A DNA stretch of 64,000 nt from Nocardia camponoti. Its GTDB lineage: Bacteria; Actinomycetota; Actinomycetes; Mycobacteriales; Mycobacteriaceae. The notes below the pieces were generated by a model. The model had not been told where the DNA came from and ran no database searches. It saw only the letters and a program-made list of their open reading frames with translations. The position numbers were made by a program, and so were the translations under genes. Positions 40,524-51,464 of the stretch are shown piece by piece; position 1 is the stretch's first letter, and each line of letters begins with the position of its first letter. The stretch spans positions 124,001 through 188,000 of the forward strand of contig NZ_BMMW01000003.1 in NCBI RefSeq assembly GCF_014646135.1, in the 5' to 3' direction.

Positions 40524-40751
40524 ATGACCGACGCGCTCGTCGATCTCGCGCACGCCGTCGCGCTCGGATCGATCGACGACGAAGACCATCATGCTGTCGC
40601 GGAACTCATTAATAGTCCAGATACGTTGCTGCGCACCGAGTTTCAGCGCGAAGTTGACCGCACGCACGCGGCGCTCGCACAGTTGACACCCGAGGTCGCA
40701 CCGCCGCCGCGCTTGCGTGCGGCCTTATTAGCCGCCATCGCCGCGGAGTAA
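40524..40751 (+). CDS. Truncated RskA-type anti-sigma factor (cytoplasmic domain only)
   Basis: A 75-residue protein one base after the sigma-factor stop codon. It matches only the N-terminal sigma-binding part of RskA-type anti-sigma factors: AVALGSIDDEDHHAVAELI, then EVDRTHAALAQLTPEVAPPPRLRAALLAAI. RskA proteins normally continue with a membrane helix and an exported domain (over 200 residues). Here a stop codon and a terminator follow directly, with no leftover coding sequence. It may be a soluble anti-sigma factor or a decaying remnant. Confidence 0.75.
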   Translation: MTDALVDLAHAVALGSIDDEDHHAVAELINSPDTLLRTEFQREVDRTHAALAQLTPEVAPPPRLRAALLAAIAAE

Positions 40752-40759
40752 TTAGCAAG

Positions 40760-40791
40760 AAAGCCCGCCACCTCCGAAGGTGACGGGCTTT
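40760..40791. terminator. 14-bp hairpin between the anti-sigma gene and groEL1
   Basis: AAAGCCCGCCACCT (40760-40773) pairs with AGGTGACGGGCTTT (40778-40791) with one G-T pair and a 4-base loop. It is flanked by T/A-rich tracts, so it can end transcripts from either side. Confidence 0.75.
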
Positions 40792-40816
40792 CCGGTTTTA
40801 TCGGGCGTTCGCGCTT

Positions 40817-42824
<2,008 letters not shown>

Positions 42825-43186
42825 GTTGAGCCCTCCACTTTCAGGGGAATTGTCCAAGACTGTTGTCTCGGACCGGGTTTCGGTTCGCTTGCGACCCTGC
42901 GCTTCTAGCCCCGTCGTCGCGGGTGCCGGGACCCAATGCCCAGTGGTCGACTGGCACAAGCACAACTACCCAGTGCCGACTAGCACTCTATACGTGAGAG
43001 TGCCAGCGCTCAAGAGCGACGTGTGCCAACACGGTCCCAATCTCGCATTTCCGACACGCCCACCCTGCCGCGTGATCTTCCTATAACACAAGAGTATGAG
43101 TAACGTTCGCATAACATGCTGCGAAGGTTCTCCCAAGCGACACAGTGATTTTCCTGGCTGCCCTGAAATGTCCTCAGGAGGTGAAC
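42825..43186. other. Divergent regulatory region of groES and the Hsp70-like gene
   Basis: About 360 bases without a gene. It contains the CIRCE element, with a TATAGA-like -10 for groES inside it on the - strand. On the + strand is the ribosome site CAGGAGGTG before the Hsp70-like gene. The part from about 43075 to 43130 is AT-richer and may hold that gene's promoter. Confidence 0.6.
42980..43006 (-). promoter_or_regulatory. CIRCE element (HrcA operator) of groES-groEL1
   Basis: CTAGCACTC (42980-42988) and GAGTGCCAG (42998-43006) flank a 9-base spacer, matching the CIRCE consensus TTAGCACTC-N9-GAGTGCTAA except at the outer ends. It overlaps the candidate groES promoter, so the heat-shock repressor HrcA is expected to bind here. 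Confidence 0.9.
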
Positions 43187-44470
43187 ATGCGATCGGCCCT
43201 AGGCATCTCCGCAGGTAGTGACGTGGTGTGCTCGGCGGTGGTCACCGTCAGCGACACCGGCGAGCAGAGCTTCGACTATCGCGTCGTCTCGGCCGATCCC
43301 GCCCATTCCGATCTTGGTGATTTGGTCGCGTCGTCGATCGAGTTGATGACCACCGGCAACGGGGTTAGCACCGCGAAACCGAGCGCGGTCGCTGTCGCTT
43401 ATCGGGATAAAGCTCAGGCTGAGGCGATTCGCGCGGCGACCACTCGCCGTCGTGGCGTTCGCCTTGTCACCGAAGCCGACGCTTCGCTGGCCTATCTGCG
43501 CGACACCGGGCTGCTCGCCCGCTACGCGACCATCGGGCTCATCGACATGGGCGCTTCCGGGCTCACCGTCACCGTCGCCGACACCGCCACCGGCGAGGTG
43601 CTGCACAGCGAGCGCGCGACGAGCCTCGGTGGCGTCGTCATCGACGAATTGCTGTGCCAGCACCTGATCGACCTCCACAGCGACCGGACAACCCGACCAA
43701 GCCGCGCCACCCTCACCAGCCGCGCGCGGGCCGCGAAAGAGCATCTGTCGATCGCGCCCGCCGTCAGCATCGACCACGGCGGCACGATGCCCCTTTCGAT
43801 GACGCGCGGCGACTTCGACGAAATCATCGGCGGACTGCTGCGGAACATCGCGCGCTTCATCACCGCCGCGTTCACGCATTCGCCCACCTATCCCGACGCC
43901 ATCGTCGTGATCGGCGGGTGCGCGAACATCCCGGCGGTCATCGACACCGTGCGGTTCCGTCGTCCCATCCCGGTGATCACCGTTGACGATCCAGAAGCAG
44001 TGATCGCGAAAGGTGCCGCGCTGCTTGCCCTTGACTTGCCGAGCGCGCCCGCACCTACGCCGCAGGACGCGCCGAACGGCACGCTCGCGAAGGCGATGGG
44101 GGTGCTGGCCGGAGTCACCGTCGTGCTGGGTCTGATCATTGGTTACGGCGTGCAGACAGTGCACCCCGATAACCATGACGTGTCCCCCGCTGGCACGTCT
44201 TCTACTGTGCGCCAAGGCATTTCGCCGATCCCGCCCCCGCCTACCTCGGTACGCGAGGCACCGACGCCAACATTGACCAACGCGCCACCGCCACCCCCGT
44301 CGTCACCGGACAGCCCGTCCGCGCCGCCGTCGTCGGCAAGCAGCGCGAGCCCGAGCGCTCCGGTCTCCGCAACGGCCCCGACGTTGCGCCCCGACCCGAA
44401 CCTGCCGGAAATTCCCTACCCGTCACAGTCGTCATTTGGCCAGTTGGACGCGGGCTCGGGCGTTCGCTAG
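43187..44470 (+). CDS. Hsp70-like ATPase domain protein with membrane anchor and Pro/Ser tail
   Basis: A 427-residue protein. Residues 1-285 follow the actin/Hsp70 ATPase fold in degenerate form (GISAGSDVVCSAVV, IGLIDMGASGLTVTVAD, VIGGCANIPAVIDTV). One membrane helix (about 305-327) and a Pro/Ser/Ala-rich exported tail complete it. There is no substrate-binding domain, so it is not a DnaK. Such proteins occur near type VII secretion and envelope genes in Mycobacteriales. The ATG follows AGGAGGTG. Function unknown; divergent from groES. Confidence 0.75.
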   Translation: MRSALGISAGSDVVCSAVVTVSDTGEQSFDYRVVSADPAHSDLGDLVASSIELMTTGNGVSTAKPSAVAVAYRDKAQAEAIRAATTRRRGVRLVTEADASLAYLRDTGLLARYATIGLIDMGASGLTVTVADTATGEVLHSERATSLGGVVIDELLCQHLIDLHSDRTTRPSRATLTSRARAAKEHLSIAPAVSIDHGGTMPLSMTRGDFDEIIGGLLRNIARFITAAFTHSPTYPDAIVVIGGCANIPAVIDTVRFRRPIPVITVDDPEAVIAKGAALLALDLPSAPAPTPQDAPNGTLAKAMGVLAGVTVVLGLIIGYGVQTVHPDNHDVSPAGTSSTVRQGISPIPPPPTSVREAPTPTLTNAPPPPPSSPDSPSAPPSSASSASPSAPVSATAPTLRPDPNLPEIPYPSQSSFGQLDAGSGVR

Positions 44471-44498
44471 CGCCAGATTGTTTGCCCCACAGGGCGAT

Positions 44499-45545
44499 TC
44501 AGCCCTGGAGCGCGCTCACCGACACCGGCAAGCCCGGGTCCGTCGCTACCGTCAACGCCGCGGGCTGCGCCCCAGCCGCGATCACATGCGCGCCGAGCGC
44601 CGCGATCATGACGCCATTGTCGGTGCACAGTCGCGGTTTTGGCACACGCAACGTGATTCCCGCCGCAGCGCAACGCTCTTCGGCGAGCGAGCGGATGCGT
44701 GAGTTCGCTGTGGCACCGCCGCCGAGCACAATCGTGTCGACGCCAACATCTTTGGCCGCGCGCACCGCCTTCATGGTCAGCACATCAGCGACGGCTTCTT
44801 GGAACGACGCGGCGATGTCGCTGATCGGCAGGTCGGCAGGCGAAACACCTTGGCGCTGAGCCGATTCGACGTAGCGGGCAACCGCGGTCTTCAAGCCGGA
44901 GAACGAGAAGTCATAGCGCGCGTCCTGCGGGCGGGTCATGCCGCGCGGGAACGCGATCGCGCGCGGGTCGCCATCCTGGGCCGCCGCGTCGAGGTACGGG
45001 CCGCCGGGGTAGCCGAGGCCGAGCAGTCGCGCGACCTTGTCGAACGCTTCGCCCGCCGCATCGTCGACGGTGCTGCCCAATTCGGTAATCGGCTGACCAA
45101 GATCAGCGACCTGCAACAGGTGCGTGTGCCCGCCGGAAACAAGCAGCGCGACAGCGGGCGGCAGCGGACCGTGCTCAAGCGTGTCGACCGCGACGTGTCC
45201 GCCGAGGTGGTTGAGCGCGTAAAACGGCACGTCCCACGCTGCCGCGTACGCCTTGGCAGCGGCGACGCCGACGAGCAGCGCACCGGCGAGACCTGGGCCG
45301 ATCGTGACCGCGAGCGCGTCCGGCTTCTTGATGCCAGCCTGGGCGAGCGCGCGGCGCATCGCGGGGACGATGGCTTCCAAATGCGCGCGCGACGCGATCT
45401 CGGGAACAACTCCGCCGAAGCGCGCGTGCTGGTCGACGCTGCTCGCTACCTCGTCGGCGAGCAGGTCGAGCGTGCCGTCGTCGTTGCGGCGAACAATGCC
45501 CACTCCCGTTTCGTCACAGGAGCTTTCGATACCCATGACGATCAC
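44499..45545 (-). CDS. tsaD: tRNA N6-threonylcarbamoyladenosine synthase subunit TsaD
   Basis: The 348-residue ASKHA-fold enzyme transfers threonylcarbamoyl to A37 of ANN-decoding tRNAs, with TsaB and TsaE. Fingerprints are [14 protein letters not shown], the metal ligands HLEAI and [14 protein letters not shown] and [13 protein letters not shown] 45545 overlaps the rimI stop by four bases (GTGA) and follows GAGGTG; ATG 45536 is an alternative. Last gene of the tsa operon. Confidence 0.95.
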   Translation of the reverse strand: MIVMGIESSCDETGVGIVRRNDDGTLDLLADEVASSVDQHARFGGVVPEIASRAHLEAIVPAMRRALAQAGIKKPDALAVTIGPGLAGALLVGVAAAKAYAAAWDVPFYALNHLGGHVAVDTLEHGPLPPAVALLVSGGHTHLLQVADLGQPITELGSTVDDAAGEAFDKVARLLGLGYPGGPYLDAAAQDGDPRAIAFPRGMTRPQDARYDFSFSGLKTAVARYVESAQRQGVSPADLPISDIAASFQEAVADVLTMKAVRAAKDVGVDTIVLGGGATANSRIRSLAEERCAAAGITLRVPKPRLCTDNGVMIAALGAHVIAAGAQPAALTVATDPGLPVSVSALQG

Positions 45546-46063
45546 GAAAGCACCTCGTCGGTTCGCGCCCGCGCCGCCCACTCATCGGCGGCGATGGTGA
45601 GTTCGGGCCGTCGCATCGTGTACGCGTCGGCACCGCTCGGGTGGTAGTAGTTTTTGCGCAGCCCGATGATGTGAAAACCGTGCTTGGCATACAGCCCGAT
45701 CGCGGGCTGATTGTCGGTGCGGACTTCAAGAAACACCGGACCGCCGCGTTCAGCGGCAGCCGCAAGCAGCGCTTCAAGCAGCAGCGTGCCGATGCCGCCG
45801 CGATGCGCGAGCGGGTCGACGCCGATGGTGTGGACCTCAGCTTCGGGGTGCTCGGCGTCGCCCAGCAGCGCGATGCCCGCGTACCCGACCATCGCGCCCG
45901 ACTCGTCACGCGCGGTCAGGTAGCGATTGTGCGCGGCGGCCAGCTCCGAATGGAACGACACCGCCTGCCACGGATCGTCTTCGGGGAAAAGCAGGTGCTC
46001 AAGTTCGACGCAACGGTCGATGTCGGCTGGCGTCATCGGTGCGATCGAATACCGCCCGCTCAT
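45542..46063 (-). CDS. rimI: Ribosomal protein S18-alanine N-acetyltransferase
   Basis: A 173-residue GNAT acetyltransferase with the acetyl-CoA loop [19 protein letters not shown] (R-G-G-I-G) and the family end [21 protein letters not shown]. It acetylates the N-terminal alanine of ribosomal protein S18 and probably other proteins. It overlaps tsaB and tsaD by four bases at each end, so the genes are co-translated. Confidence 0.93.
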   Translation of the reverse strand: MSGRYSIAPMTPADIDRCVELEHLLFPEDDPWQAVSFHSELAAAHNRYLTARDESGAMVGYAGIALLGDAEHPEAEVHTIGVDPLAHRGGIGTLLLEALLAAAAERGGPVFLEVRTDNQPAIGLYAKHGFHIIGLRKNYYHPSGADAYTMRRPELTIAADEWAARARTDEVLS

Positions 46064-46752
46064 GCGCCACTCCGATCTAGGGTGCGGAAACTGTTCTCAA
46101 CGGCATCTGGCCTGCGTAAATACAGCGGGACTAGCGGTTCAGGAGGAGCACCAGAGACTAGCGCGTCGGCGGCGACGCGCACCAATCCGGCTGGCGAAGG
46201 CGTCTCGCTCGGCAGGACGGGCAGGTCGAAAAAGTCGACATGGGCGGCCGATCCAGCGATCGCGACCGCATTGTCGGCGGGCACTTCGGCGGCGCGAATC
46301 ACGTCCGGCCCGGCGACCCGTTCGCCGTTGAGGTAGCGCGCCCAGTACACCTCGCGACGACGCGCGTCGGTGACGACGAGCAGTTCGCCCGCTTCGCGCT
46401 GCTCAGGCGCGGCGTCGGCGGCGATCGCGTCGAGGCTCGACACCCCGTAGACCGGGAGGTCGAGCGCGTCGGCGAACGCGGCGGCCGTGGCCATGCCGAC
46501 GCGCAGTCCGGTGAACGGGCCAGGCCCGATCCCGACGACCACAGCGTCGAGGTCTTCGCGCGCGACCCCGGCCTCAGTTAGACACTCAAGAATTTGCGGT
46601 GTGAGCACCTCGGCGTGCGCGCGAGCGTCGACTTTCACGCGGGCGGCGAGCGTGGTGATCACCGGCCGCGCATTCGCGTCGTCGGCAGGTGACAGATGCA
46701 CCAATCCCGCTGTAACGGCGGGTGTCGCGGTGTCGACTGCTAATACGAGCAT
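46060..46752 (-). CDS. tsaB: tRNA threonylcarbamoyladenosine biosynthesis protein TsaB
   Basis: A 230-residue TsaD-like ASKHA protein without the metal-binding His pair, consistent with TsaB, the dimerisation partner of TsaD. Marks are LVLAVDTATPAVTAGLV at the start and GIGPGPFTGLRVGMATAAAFADAL. It is 48 bases after tsaE and overlaps rimI. Confidence 0.93.
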   Translation of the reverse strand: MLVLAVDTATPAVTAGLVHLSPADDANARPVITTLAARVKVDARAHAEVLTPQILECLTEAGVAREDLDAVVVGIGPGPFTGLRVGMATAAAFADALDLPVYGVSSLDAIAADAAPEQREAGELLVVTDARRREVYWARYLNGERVAGPDVIRAAEVPADNAVAIAGSAAHVDFFDLPVLPSETPSPAGLVRVAADALVSGAPPEPLVPLYLRRPDAVENSFRTLDRSGA

Positions 46753-46800
46753 AATTGGGTCAACAATACCGGGTGGTATCGGCGCATGGTGCGCGCCCGC

Positions 46801-47253
46801 TCAAGCTCGCCCGTGCCATTCCCAGATCGCTGTTCGCACATCGGATTCCGGCTCGCGCGCGAGCTGCACGCGCAAGTGACGGTCCGAAAGGTGCTCAACC
46901 ACGCCCTTACCCCACTCGACGACGACAACCGCGTGATGCAGGTCGGTGTCGAGGTCGAGTGCGTCGAGTTCATCAAGGTCGCCGCCAAGTCGGTAGGCGT
47001 CGACGTGCACGAGCGGGATGCCGGGCGTTCCGTCGGGGCGCGTGCCTGCGCGGTGGGCGCGGGCGATGATGAACGTGGGCGAGCTCACGCGACCAGCGAC
47101 GCCAAGACCAGCGGCGATGCCCCTGGTCAGTGCGGTTTTTCCAGCGCCGAGCGGCCCGTCGAGCACAACGAGGTCGCCCGCGCGCAAGTCGTCGGCGAGC
47201 TCACGGCCGAAGGCCTCGGTGTCTTCGACCGTTGGCAAAATCCGTTCAGCCAC
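46801..47253 (-). CDS. tsaE: tRNA threonylcarbamoyladenosine biosynthesis ATPase TsaE
   Basis: A 150-residue P-loop ATPase (LDGPLGAGKTALTRGIAAGL; VSSPTFIIA; HVDAYRL; VVVEWGKGV) that drives turnover of the TsaB-TsaD complex. GTG 47253 follows a GAGG by six bases and overlaps the stop codon of the upstream hydrolase gene by eight bases; ATGs at 47265 and 47274 are also open. Confidence 0.92.
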   Translation of the reverse strand: MAERILPTVEDTEAFGRELADDLRAGDLVVLDGPLGAGKTALTRGIAAGLGVAGRVSSPTFIIARAHRAGTRPDGTPGIPLVHVDAYRLGGDLDELDALDLDTDLHHAVVVVEWGKGVVEHLSDRHLRVQLAREPESDVRTAIWEWHGRA

Positions 47254-48322
47254 CGACGGCCTCATTTCCAGCATCAGCGCCAACCCCGGCGCGTACGAGC
47301 AGTCGATCGAGTGCGTCGGTGACCTCGTCGGCGAACTGCAATTGCGGCATGTGCGCGGCATCGGCGACGCGCACGAGTTCGGCGCTGGGCAGTCGTTGCG
47401 CGAGCACGCGGGAGTTCACGAACGGAATCACCATGTCGTGTGCCCCGCCGAGCACGAGGACAGGAAGTTCGGCGAGCACGGGCAGCGCGGCGGACTCGTC
47501 ATGCAGCCGGATCGCTTCAAGGAAGGCTTCGATGGTCTCGACGGGTGTGCGGTCGATCATCATCGTCGTGAAGCGCGAAAGGGTCGGGCTCACCGGGCCG
47601 TGGAACGAGCTCACGTGCAGGATCGGCGTCACGACGTGCTTGCTCGCGCGTCGCCCGAACCGAACGAGCGCGGGCGCGCTACGGACGGCGAGCCGGAACC
47701 CGTCAATCACCGGATGACTGAGTACCTGGGCGATCCCAGTCCCCGCTACCTCAGCGGCAGCAGTGCAGATCAATGCGACGCCGGCCACGCGCGAAGCGAA
47801 AAACTCCGGCGACTGCGCCGCTGCCGCGAGCAGTCCCATCCCGCCGAGCGAGTGCGCGACGAGGACAACCGGCCCGGTCGGCGCGGTCGCTTCGATCACC
47901 GAAACGAGGTCGCGTCCGAGCTGACCAACCGTGCACGATTCCGGCGTCGGCGCGCCCGAGCGACCGTGCCCACGCTGGTCGAAGAACACCATGCGCACAC
48001 TGTCGCCCCAGCGATCGGCGAGGTCTCGGCGCTGAAAGTGGAAGGCCTCCATGGCATTACAGAAGCCGTGTACGAAGACGACTGTTACCTCGGCGTCGTC
48101 GGGACCGACCGTGCGCGTCGCCAGGGTGACCCCGTCGCTCGCGATCACGATGCCCGCAGGGTCATCGTCGAGCAGCGCGAAGTCCTCGTCGCGGTACTCG
48201 TCGCGTTCGGCGGGCCACAGCACCCGCGCGCCGATCCTGCGCAGCGCGTGAGCGGCGGCGAGCGCGCCGAGCACCCCGACCGTCGCGAGTCCGCCACGCA
48301 TCGCGACCGAACGTCCGTTCAT
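47246..48322 (-). CDS. Alpha/beta hydrolase of the tsa-alr operon
   Basis: A 358-residue alpha/beta hydrolase with an N-terminal hydrophobic segment (MRGGLATVGVLGALAAAHAL). Intact catalytic motifs are VFVHGFCNAME, FDQRGHGRSG, nucleophile Ser in VAHSLGGMG, Asp in GAHDMVIP and His in DAAHMPQ. The ATG overlaps the alr stop by four bases (ATGA), and its end overlaps tsaE. A hydrolase in this position between alr and tsaE is common in the order. Substrate unknown; lipid or ester is possible. Confidence 0.85.
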   Translation of the reverse strand: MNGRSVAMRGGLATVGVLGALAAAHALRRIGARVLWPAERDEYRDEDFALLDDDPAGIVIASDGVTLATRTVGPDDAEVTVVFVHGFCNAMEAFHFQRRDLADRWGDSVRMVFFDQRGHGRSGAPTPESCTVGQLGRDLVSVIEATAPTGPVVLVAHSLGGMGLLAAAAQSPEFFASRVAGVALICTAAAEVAGTGIAQVLSHPVIDGFRLAVRSAPALVRFGRRASKHVVTPILHVSSFHGPVSPTLSRFTTMMIDRTPVETIEAFLEAIRLHDESAALPVLAELPVLVLGGAHDMVIPFVNSRVLAQRLPSAELVRVADAAHMPQLQFADEVTDALDRLLVRAGVGADAGNEAVGG

Positions 48323-49443
48323 CGGTTTCCTCCGACGTGTCTGCGCTGGGTGCGGCCGCGTGGCGCGCACACGACCTCGTAGTCGATGGTGTCGAGCGTG
48401 CGTGCCCAGTCGAGCGCGTGTGGGTGACCCGCACCGCCGAAGAGCACCGCGGTGTCGCCAGCGCGCACGCCAGCCGGATTGTCACCAAGATCAACCATGA
48501 ACTGGTCCATGCACACCCGCCCGACATTACGGTGCAGCGCGCCGCCGAGCGACACATCGAAACGCCCACTGAGCGAACGAAATACGCCATCGGCATAGCC
48601 AGCGGGCACGAGCGCGAGGGTGGTGTCGCGGTCGGCGATCCAGCGGTGACCGTAGGAAACCCCCTCGCCCGCGGCGACCTTCTTCACGAGCGCGACCTCG
48701 GCTTGGAATGTCATCGCCGGGCGTAGGCCGAAGTCGCCGAGGTCGGGAATCGGCGAAAGCCCGTAGACCGCGATACCGGGGCGGACCAGGTCGAAGTGCA
48801 GGTCAGGACGGGTAAGCGCGGCGGCCGAGTTGGCGAGGTGAACGAGTTCAGGTTCGAGGCCGTGTTCCTTCGCCTCGGCGATGGCGTCGACGAATCGAGC
48901 GCGCTGACGGTCGTTGAGCGGGTCGTCGGGCAGGTCCGACTGGGCCAGGTGGGAGAAGATCGCGCGAAGTCGGAGCGTGCCGTTGTCGACGCCTTCGCGT
49001 AGGGCGGCGAGCAACAATGGGTATTCGGTTGGGCTCGCGCCGTTGCGGTTAAGGCCGGTATCGACTTTGACCGAAACCGTCGCGCGTTTGCCCGCGTTTT
49101 CGGCGGCAGCACGGATCGCGTTGAGTTGCGCGACGGACGAAACGCCAAGCTCGACGTCAGCGTCAACGGCAGCGCGATAGTCGGCGTCGAGGGTGTTGAG
49201 CCACGCGAGGACGGGCGCGGTGATGCCCGCTCGCCGCAGAGTGAGCGCTTCGGCGATCGTGGTGACGCCAAGTTCACGTGCGCCCGCGTCGAGCGCGGCC
49301 CGAGCGACCTCGACCGCGCCGTGGTTGTAGCCGTCGGCTTTGACGACGGCCATGATCGCCGCACCCGGTGCGTGCGCCGCGAGCACACCGATGTTGTGGG
49401 CGATGGCGTCGAGGTCGATCACGGTCTCCACTTGCGAGCTCAC
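48319..49443 (-). CDS. alr: Alanine racemase
   Basis: The 374-residue PLP enzyme makes D-alanine for peptidoglycan. The PLP lysine lies in AVVKADGYNHG, the catalytic Tyr in SYGHRW, and the second-subunit region is NVGRVCMDQFMVDLGD. GTG 49443 (VSSQVETVIDLDAIAHN) gives normal length; the upstream open frame overlaps nnr's neighbourhood without support. It is 61 bases after nnr and overlaps the hydrolase gene. Confidence 0.96.
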   Translation of the reverse strand: MSSQVETVIDLDAIAHNIGVLAAHAPGAAIMAVVKADGYNHGAVEVARAALDAGARELGVTTIAEALTLRRAGITAPVLAWLNTLDADYRAAVDADVELGVSSVAQLNAIRAAAENAGKRATVSVKVDTGLNRNGASPTEYPLLLAALREGVDNGTLRLRAIFSHLAQSDLPDDPLNDRQRARFVDAIAEAKEHGLEPELVHLANSAAALTRPDLHFDLVRPGIAVYGLSPIPDLGDFGLRPAMTFQAEVALVKKVAAGEGVSYGHRWIADRDTTLALVPAGYADGVFRSLSGRFDVSLGGALHRNVGRVCMDQFMVDLGDNPAGVRAGDTAVLFGGAGHPHALDWARTLDTIDYEVVCAPRGRTQRRHVGGNR

Positions 49444-49504
49444 GTGCTCATCTTCCCGTGTTGACCGTTTGGGCCCCTGGTTGGGGGCGTTATCGCCCAG
49501 CGAT

Positions 49505-50944
49505 TCACTCACCGGCCAGTTCGCGCAGCACGCGGATCGCGGCGCGGAGGTGGTCGAGGAGGGCCATTGCCGAGATCGGCGCGGCTGCCGGTTGACCGTC
49601 GTACGCGGCAAGGTTCGCCGCTAGAGAATGGGCCCGCGCACCCGATGCGCATGCCCATGATGGGCTTTGACCTGCGGCGAGCAGCGCGCCGATGATGCCC
49701 GATAGGACGTCGCCGGAACCGGGCGTCGCGGCCCAGTCGCCGCCCGCTTCGTTCACCAATGTTGCTTCGCCAGGGGTCGCGATGATCGTCGCGCGGCCTT
49801 TCAACAACACCGTGACGCCCCATTCGTCGGCGAGCGCGCGAGTTGACGCGACACGATCCGTGCCAGGGGCGTGACCGGTCAGTCGCTCAAATTCGCCCGC
49901 GTGCGGGGTGAGCACGGTGGGTGCCTTGCGGTTGCGGACGAGCCCAGGTTCTGCCGCGACGACCGTGAGTCCGTCCGCGTCGACGAGCACCGGGAGGTCG
50001 GTGTCGAGCAGCTCGGCAAGGCGGTTGCGCGCGGCCTGTCCAGTGCCAGCGCCCGGCCCGAACACCCACGCCTGCACCCGACCGGTCCGCGCGATGGTCG
50101 CGCTCGCGACCGCTTCCGGGAACCGCGCGAGCACCTGGTCGTCGCTGCCCACGTACCTGACCATGCCCGACGTCGCGGTGACGGCGGCGCCCGTGCACAG
50201 CACGCCAGCGCCCGGATATTGCGCGCTGCCCGCACACACACCGACGACGCCTTGCGTGTACTTGTCATCGTGCGGTCCCGGCACGGGCCACTGCGCACCG
50301 ATTGCCCACGGATCTAGTTGGGCGAGACCAGCTTCCGGTAGATCAAGACCGATGGGCACCAAAATCGTTCTGCCGCAATAGGGTGCGGCGAGCACGTGAC
50401 ACGGCTTGTATGCGCCGAAGGCCACGGTGACGTCGGCGCGAACGGCGGGCCCGTCAACCGCGCCGGTGTTGGGATCGACCCCGCTTGGCAAGTCCGCCGA
50501 GATAATCGGAACATCAATGGCCGCAACGATTTCCGCAGCAGCTGGCCTTAGTGGTCCACGCCCCGAAATGCCAACGATCCCGTCAACCACCAGATCAACA
50601 TCATCGAACGCGTCAACAACCCGGCCGCCAGCGCGCCGAAACGCCGCGAGCGCAGCCGAATGCGCGCGCTCGGGATCAAGCAGAATCGCCTGCACCCCGA
50701 CTCCACGCTTGCGCAGAAAAACCCCAGCCCAGAGTGCGTCGCCCCCGTTGTCGCCTGACCCGACGAGCAACCCAACGCGCGAACCCGTCACCGACCCGGT
50801 CACCGCGAGCAATTCGTCAATCACCACCGCGGCGAGCCCGTACGCGGCCCGTCGCATCGGCATACCGTCGGGCACCCGCGTGAACAGGTCCGCCTCGGCC
50901 GCACGTACTTCGTCGGCCGTGTAGTACTCACGCCGATCAGCCAT
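49505..50944 (-). CDS. nnr: Bifunctional NAD(P)HX epimerase/dehydratase
   Basis: The 479-residue protein repairs hydrated NADH/NADPH. An N-terminal YjeF_N epimerase domain (VGSGDNGGDALWAGVFLRKRG) is fused to a C-terminal ADP-dependent dehydratase (LTPHAGEFERLTGHAP; TPGSGDVLSGIIGALLAAGQ). Homologue of Rv3433c, and likewise close to alr and glmS. The ATG at 50944 gives MADRREYYTADEVRAAE, usual for the family. Confidence 0.93.
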   Translation of the reverse strand: MADRREYYTADEVRAAEADLFTRVPDGMPMRRAAYGLAAVVIDELLAVTGSVTGSRVGLLVGSGDNGGDALWAGVFLRKRGVGVQAILLDPERAHSAALAAFRRAGGRVVDAFDDVDLVVDGIVGISGRGPLRPAAAEIVAAIDVPIISADLPSGVDPNTGAVDGPAVRADVTVAFGAYKPCHVLAAPYCGRTILVPIGLDLPEAGLAQLDPWAIGAQWPVPGPHDDKYTQGVVGVCAGSAQYPGAGVLCTGAAVTATSGMVRYVGSDDQVLARFPEAVASATIARTGRVQAWVFGPGAGTGQAARNRLAELLDTDLPVLVDADGLTVVAAEPGLVRNRKAPTVLTPHAGEFERLTGHAPGTDRVASTRALADEWGVTVLLKGRATIIATPGEATLVNEAGGDWAATPGSGDVLSGIIGALLAAGQSPSWACASGARAHSLAANLAAYDGQPAAAPISAMALLDHLRAAIRVLRELAGE

Positions 50945-51031
50945 CGTCGCCTCCAGCCGCGTCTTGATTCGGTGGCCTGGCAGGGCGAACCGCTGTCCCC
51001 GCGCGCCGTTCGCAGACTACGCTTCGGACCC

Positions 51032-51460
51032 ATGTCGATGGTTCGTCACCGCGCCGCGTCCGTTCGAGTTGTCACCGCTGGACTCGTCGTTGTCGCCACC
51101 CTGTTCGCCGCTGGATGCTCTGGGGATTCCGGCAAACCTGCCGCCGAAACCACCCGCAAGCCGCGCCCGTTAGCAACAACCACATCGCAAACGCCGCATC
51201 CTGCCGCCGCGCTCACCGTCGACGTCACCGACAACAAGTTCTCCCCCGCCGACGCGACGATCAAAGTCGGCGAAACGGTGACCTGGAAGTTCAACGACAA
51301 GGTGCCCCACAACGTCCAGGGCATCGGCGACAAGGCGATGGGCATCAACAGCCCGATCATCGACAAGGGCGAGTGGTCCCACACCTTCACCCAGGCGGGG
51401 ACCTACCGCTACCTCTGCACCTTGCACCCGAGCATGCGCGGCTCAATCACCGTGCAGTAG
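51032..51460 (+). CDS. Blue-copper (cupredoxin) lipoprotein
   Basis: A 142-residue exported lipoprotein (signal core then FAAGC lipobox) followed by a cupredoxin domain (about 55-142). Type 1 copper ligands are visible: His in VPHNVQG, Cys in YLCTLHPSM, the following His, and Met. It probably carries electrons or copper outside the membrane. TACGCT (51018-51023) lies eight bases before the ATG, so the transcript is likely leaderless. Its stop is five bases from the convergent glmS stop. Confidence 0.88.
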   Translation: MSMVRHRAASVRVVTAGLVVVATLFAAGCSGDSGKPAAETTRKPRPLATTTSQTPHPAAALTVDVTDNKFSPADATIKVGETVTWKFNDKVPHNVQGIGDKAMGINSPIIDKGEWSHTFTQAGTYRYLCTLHPSMRGSITVQ

Positions 51461-51464
51461 TGCA

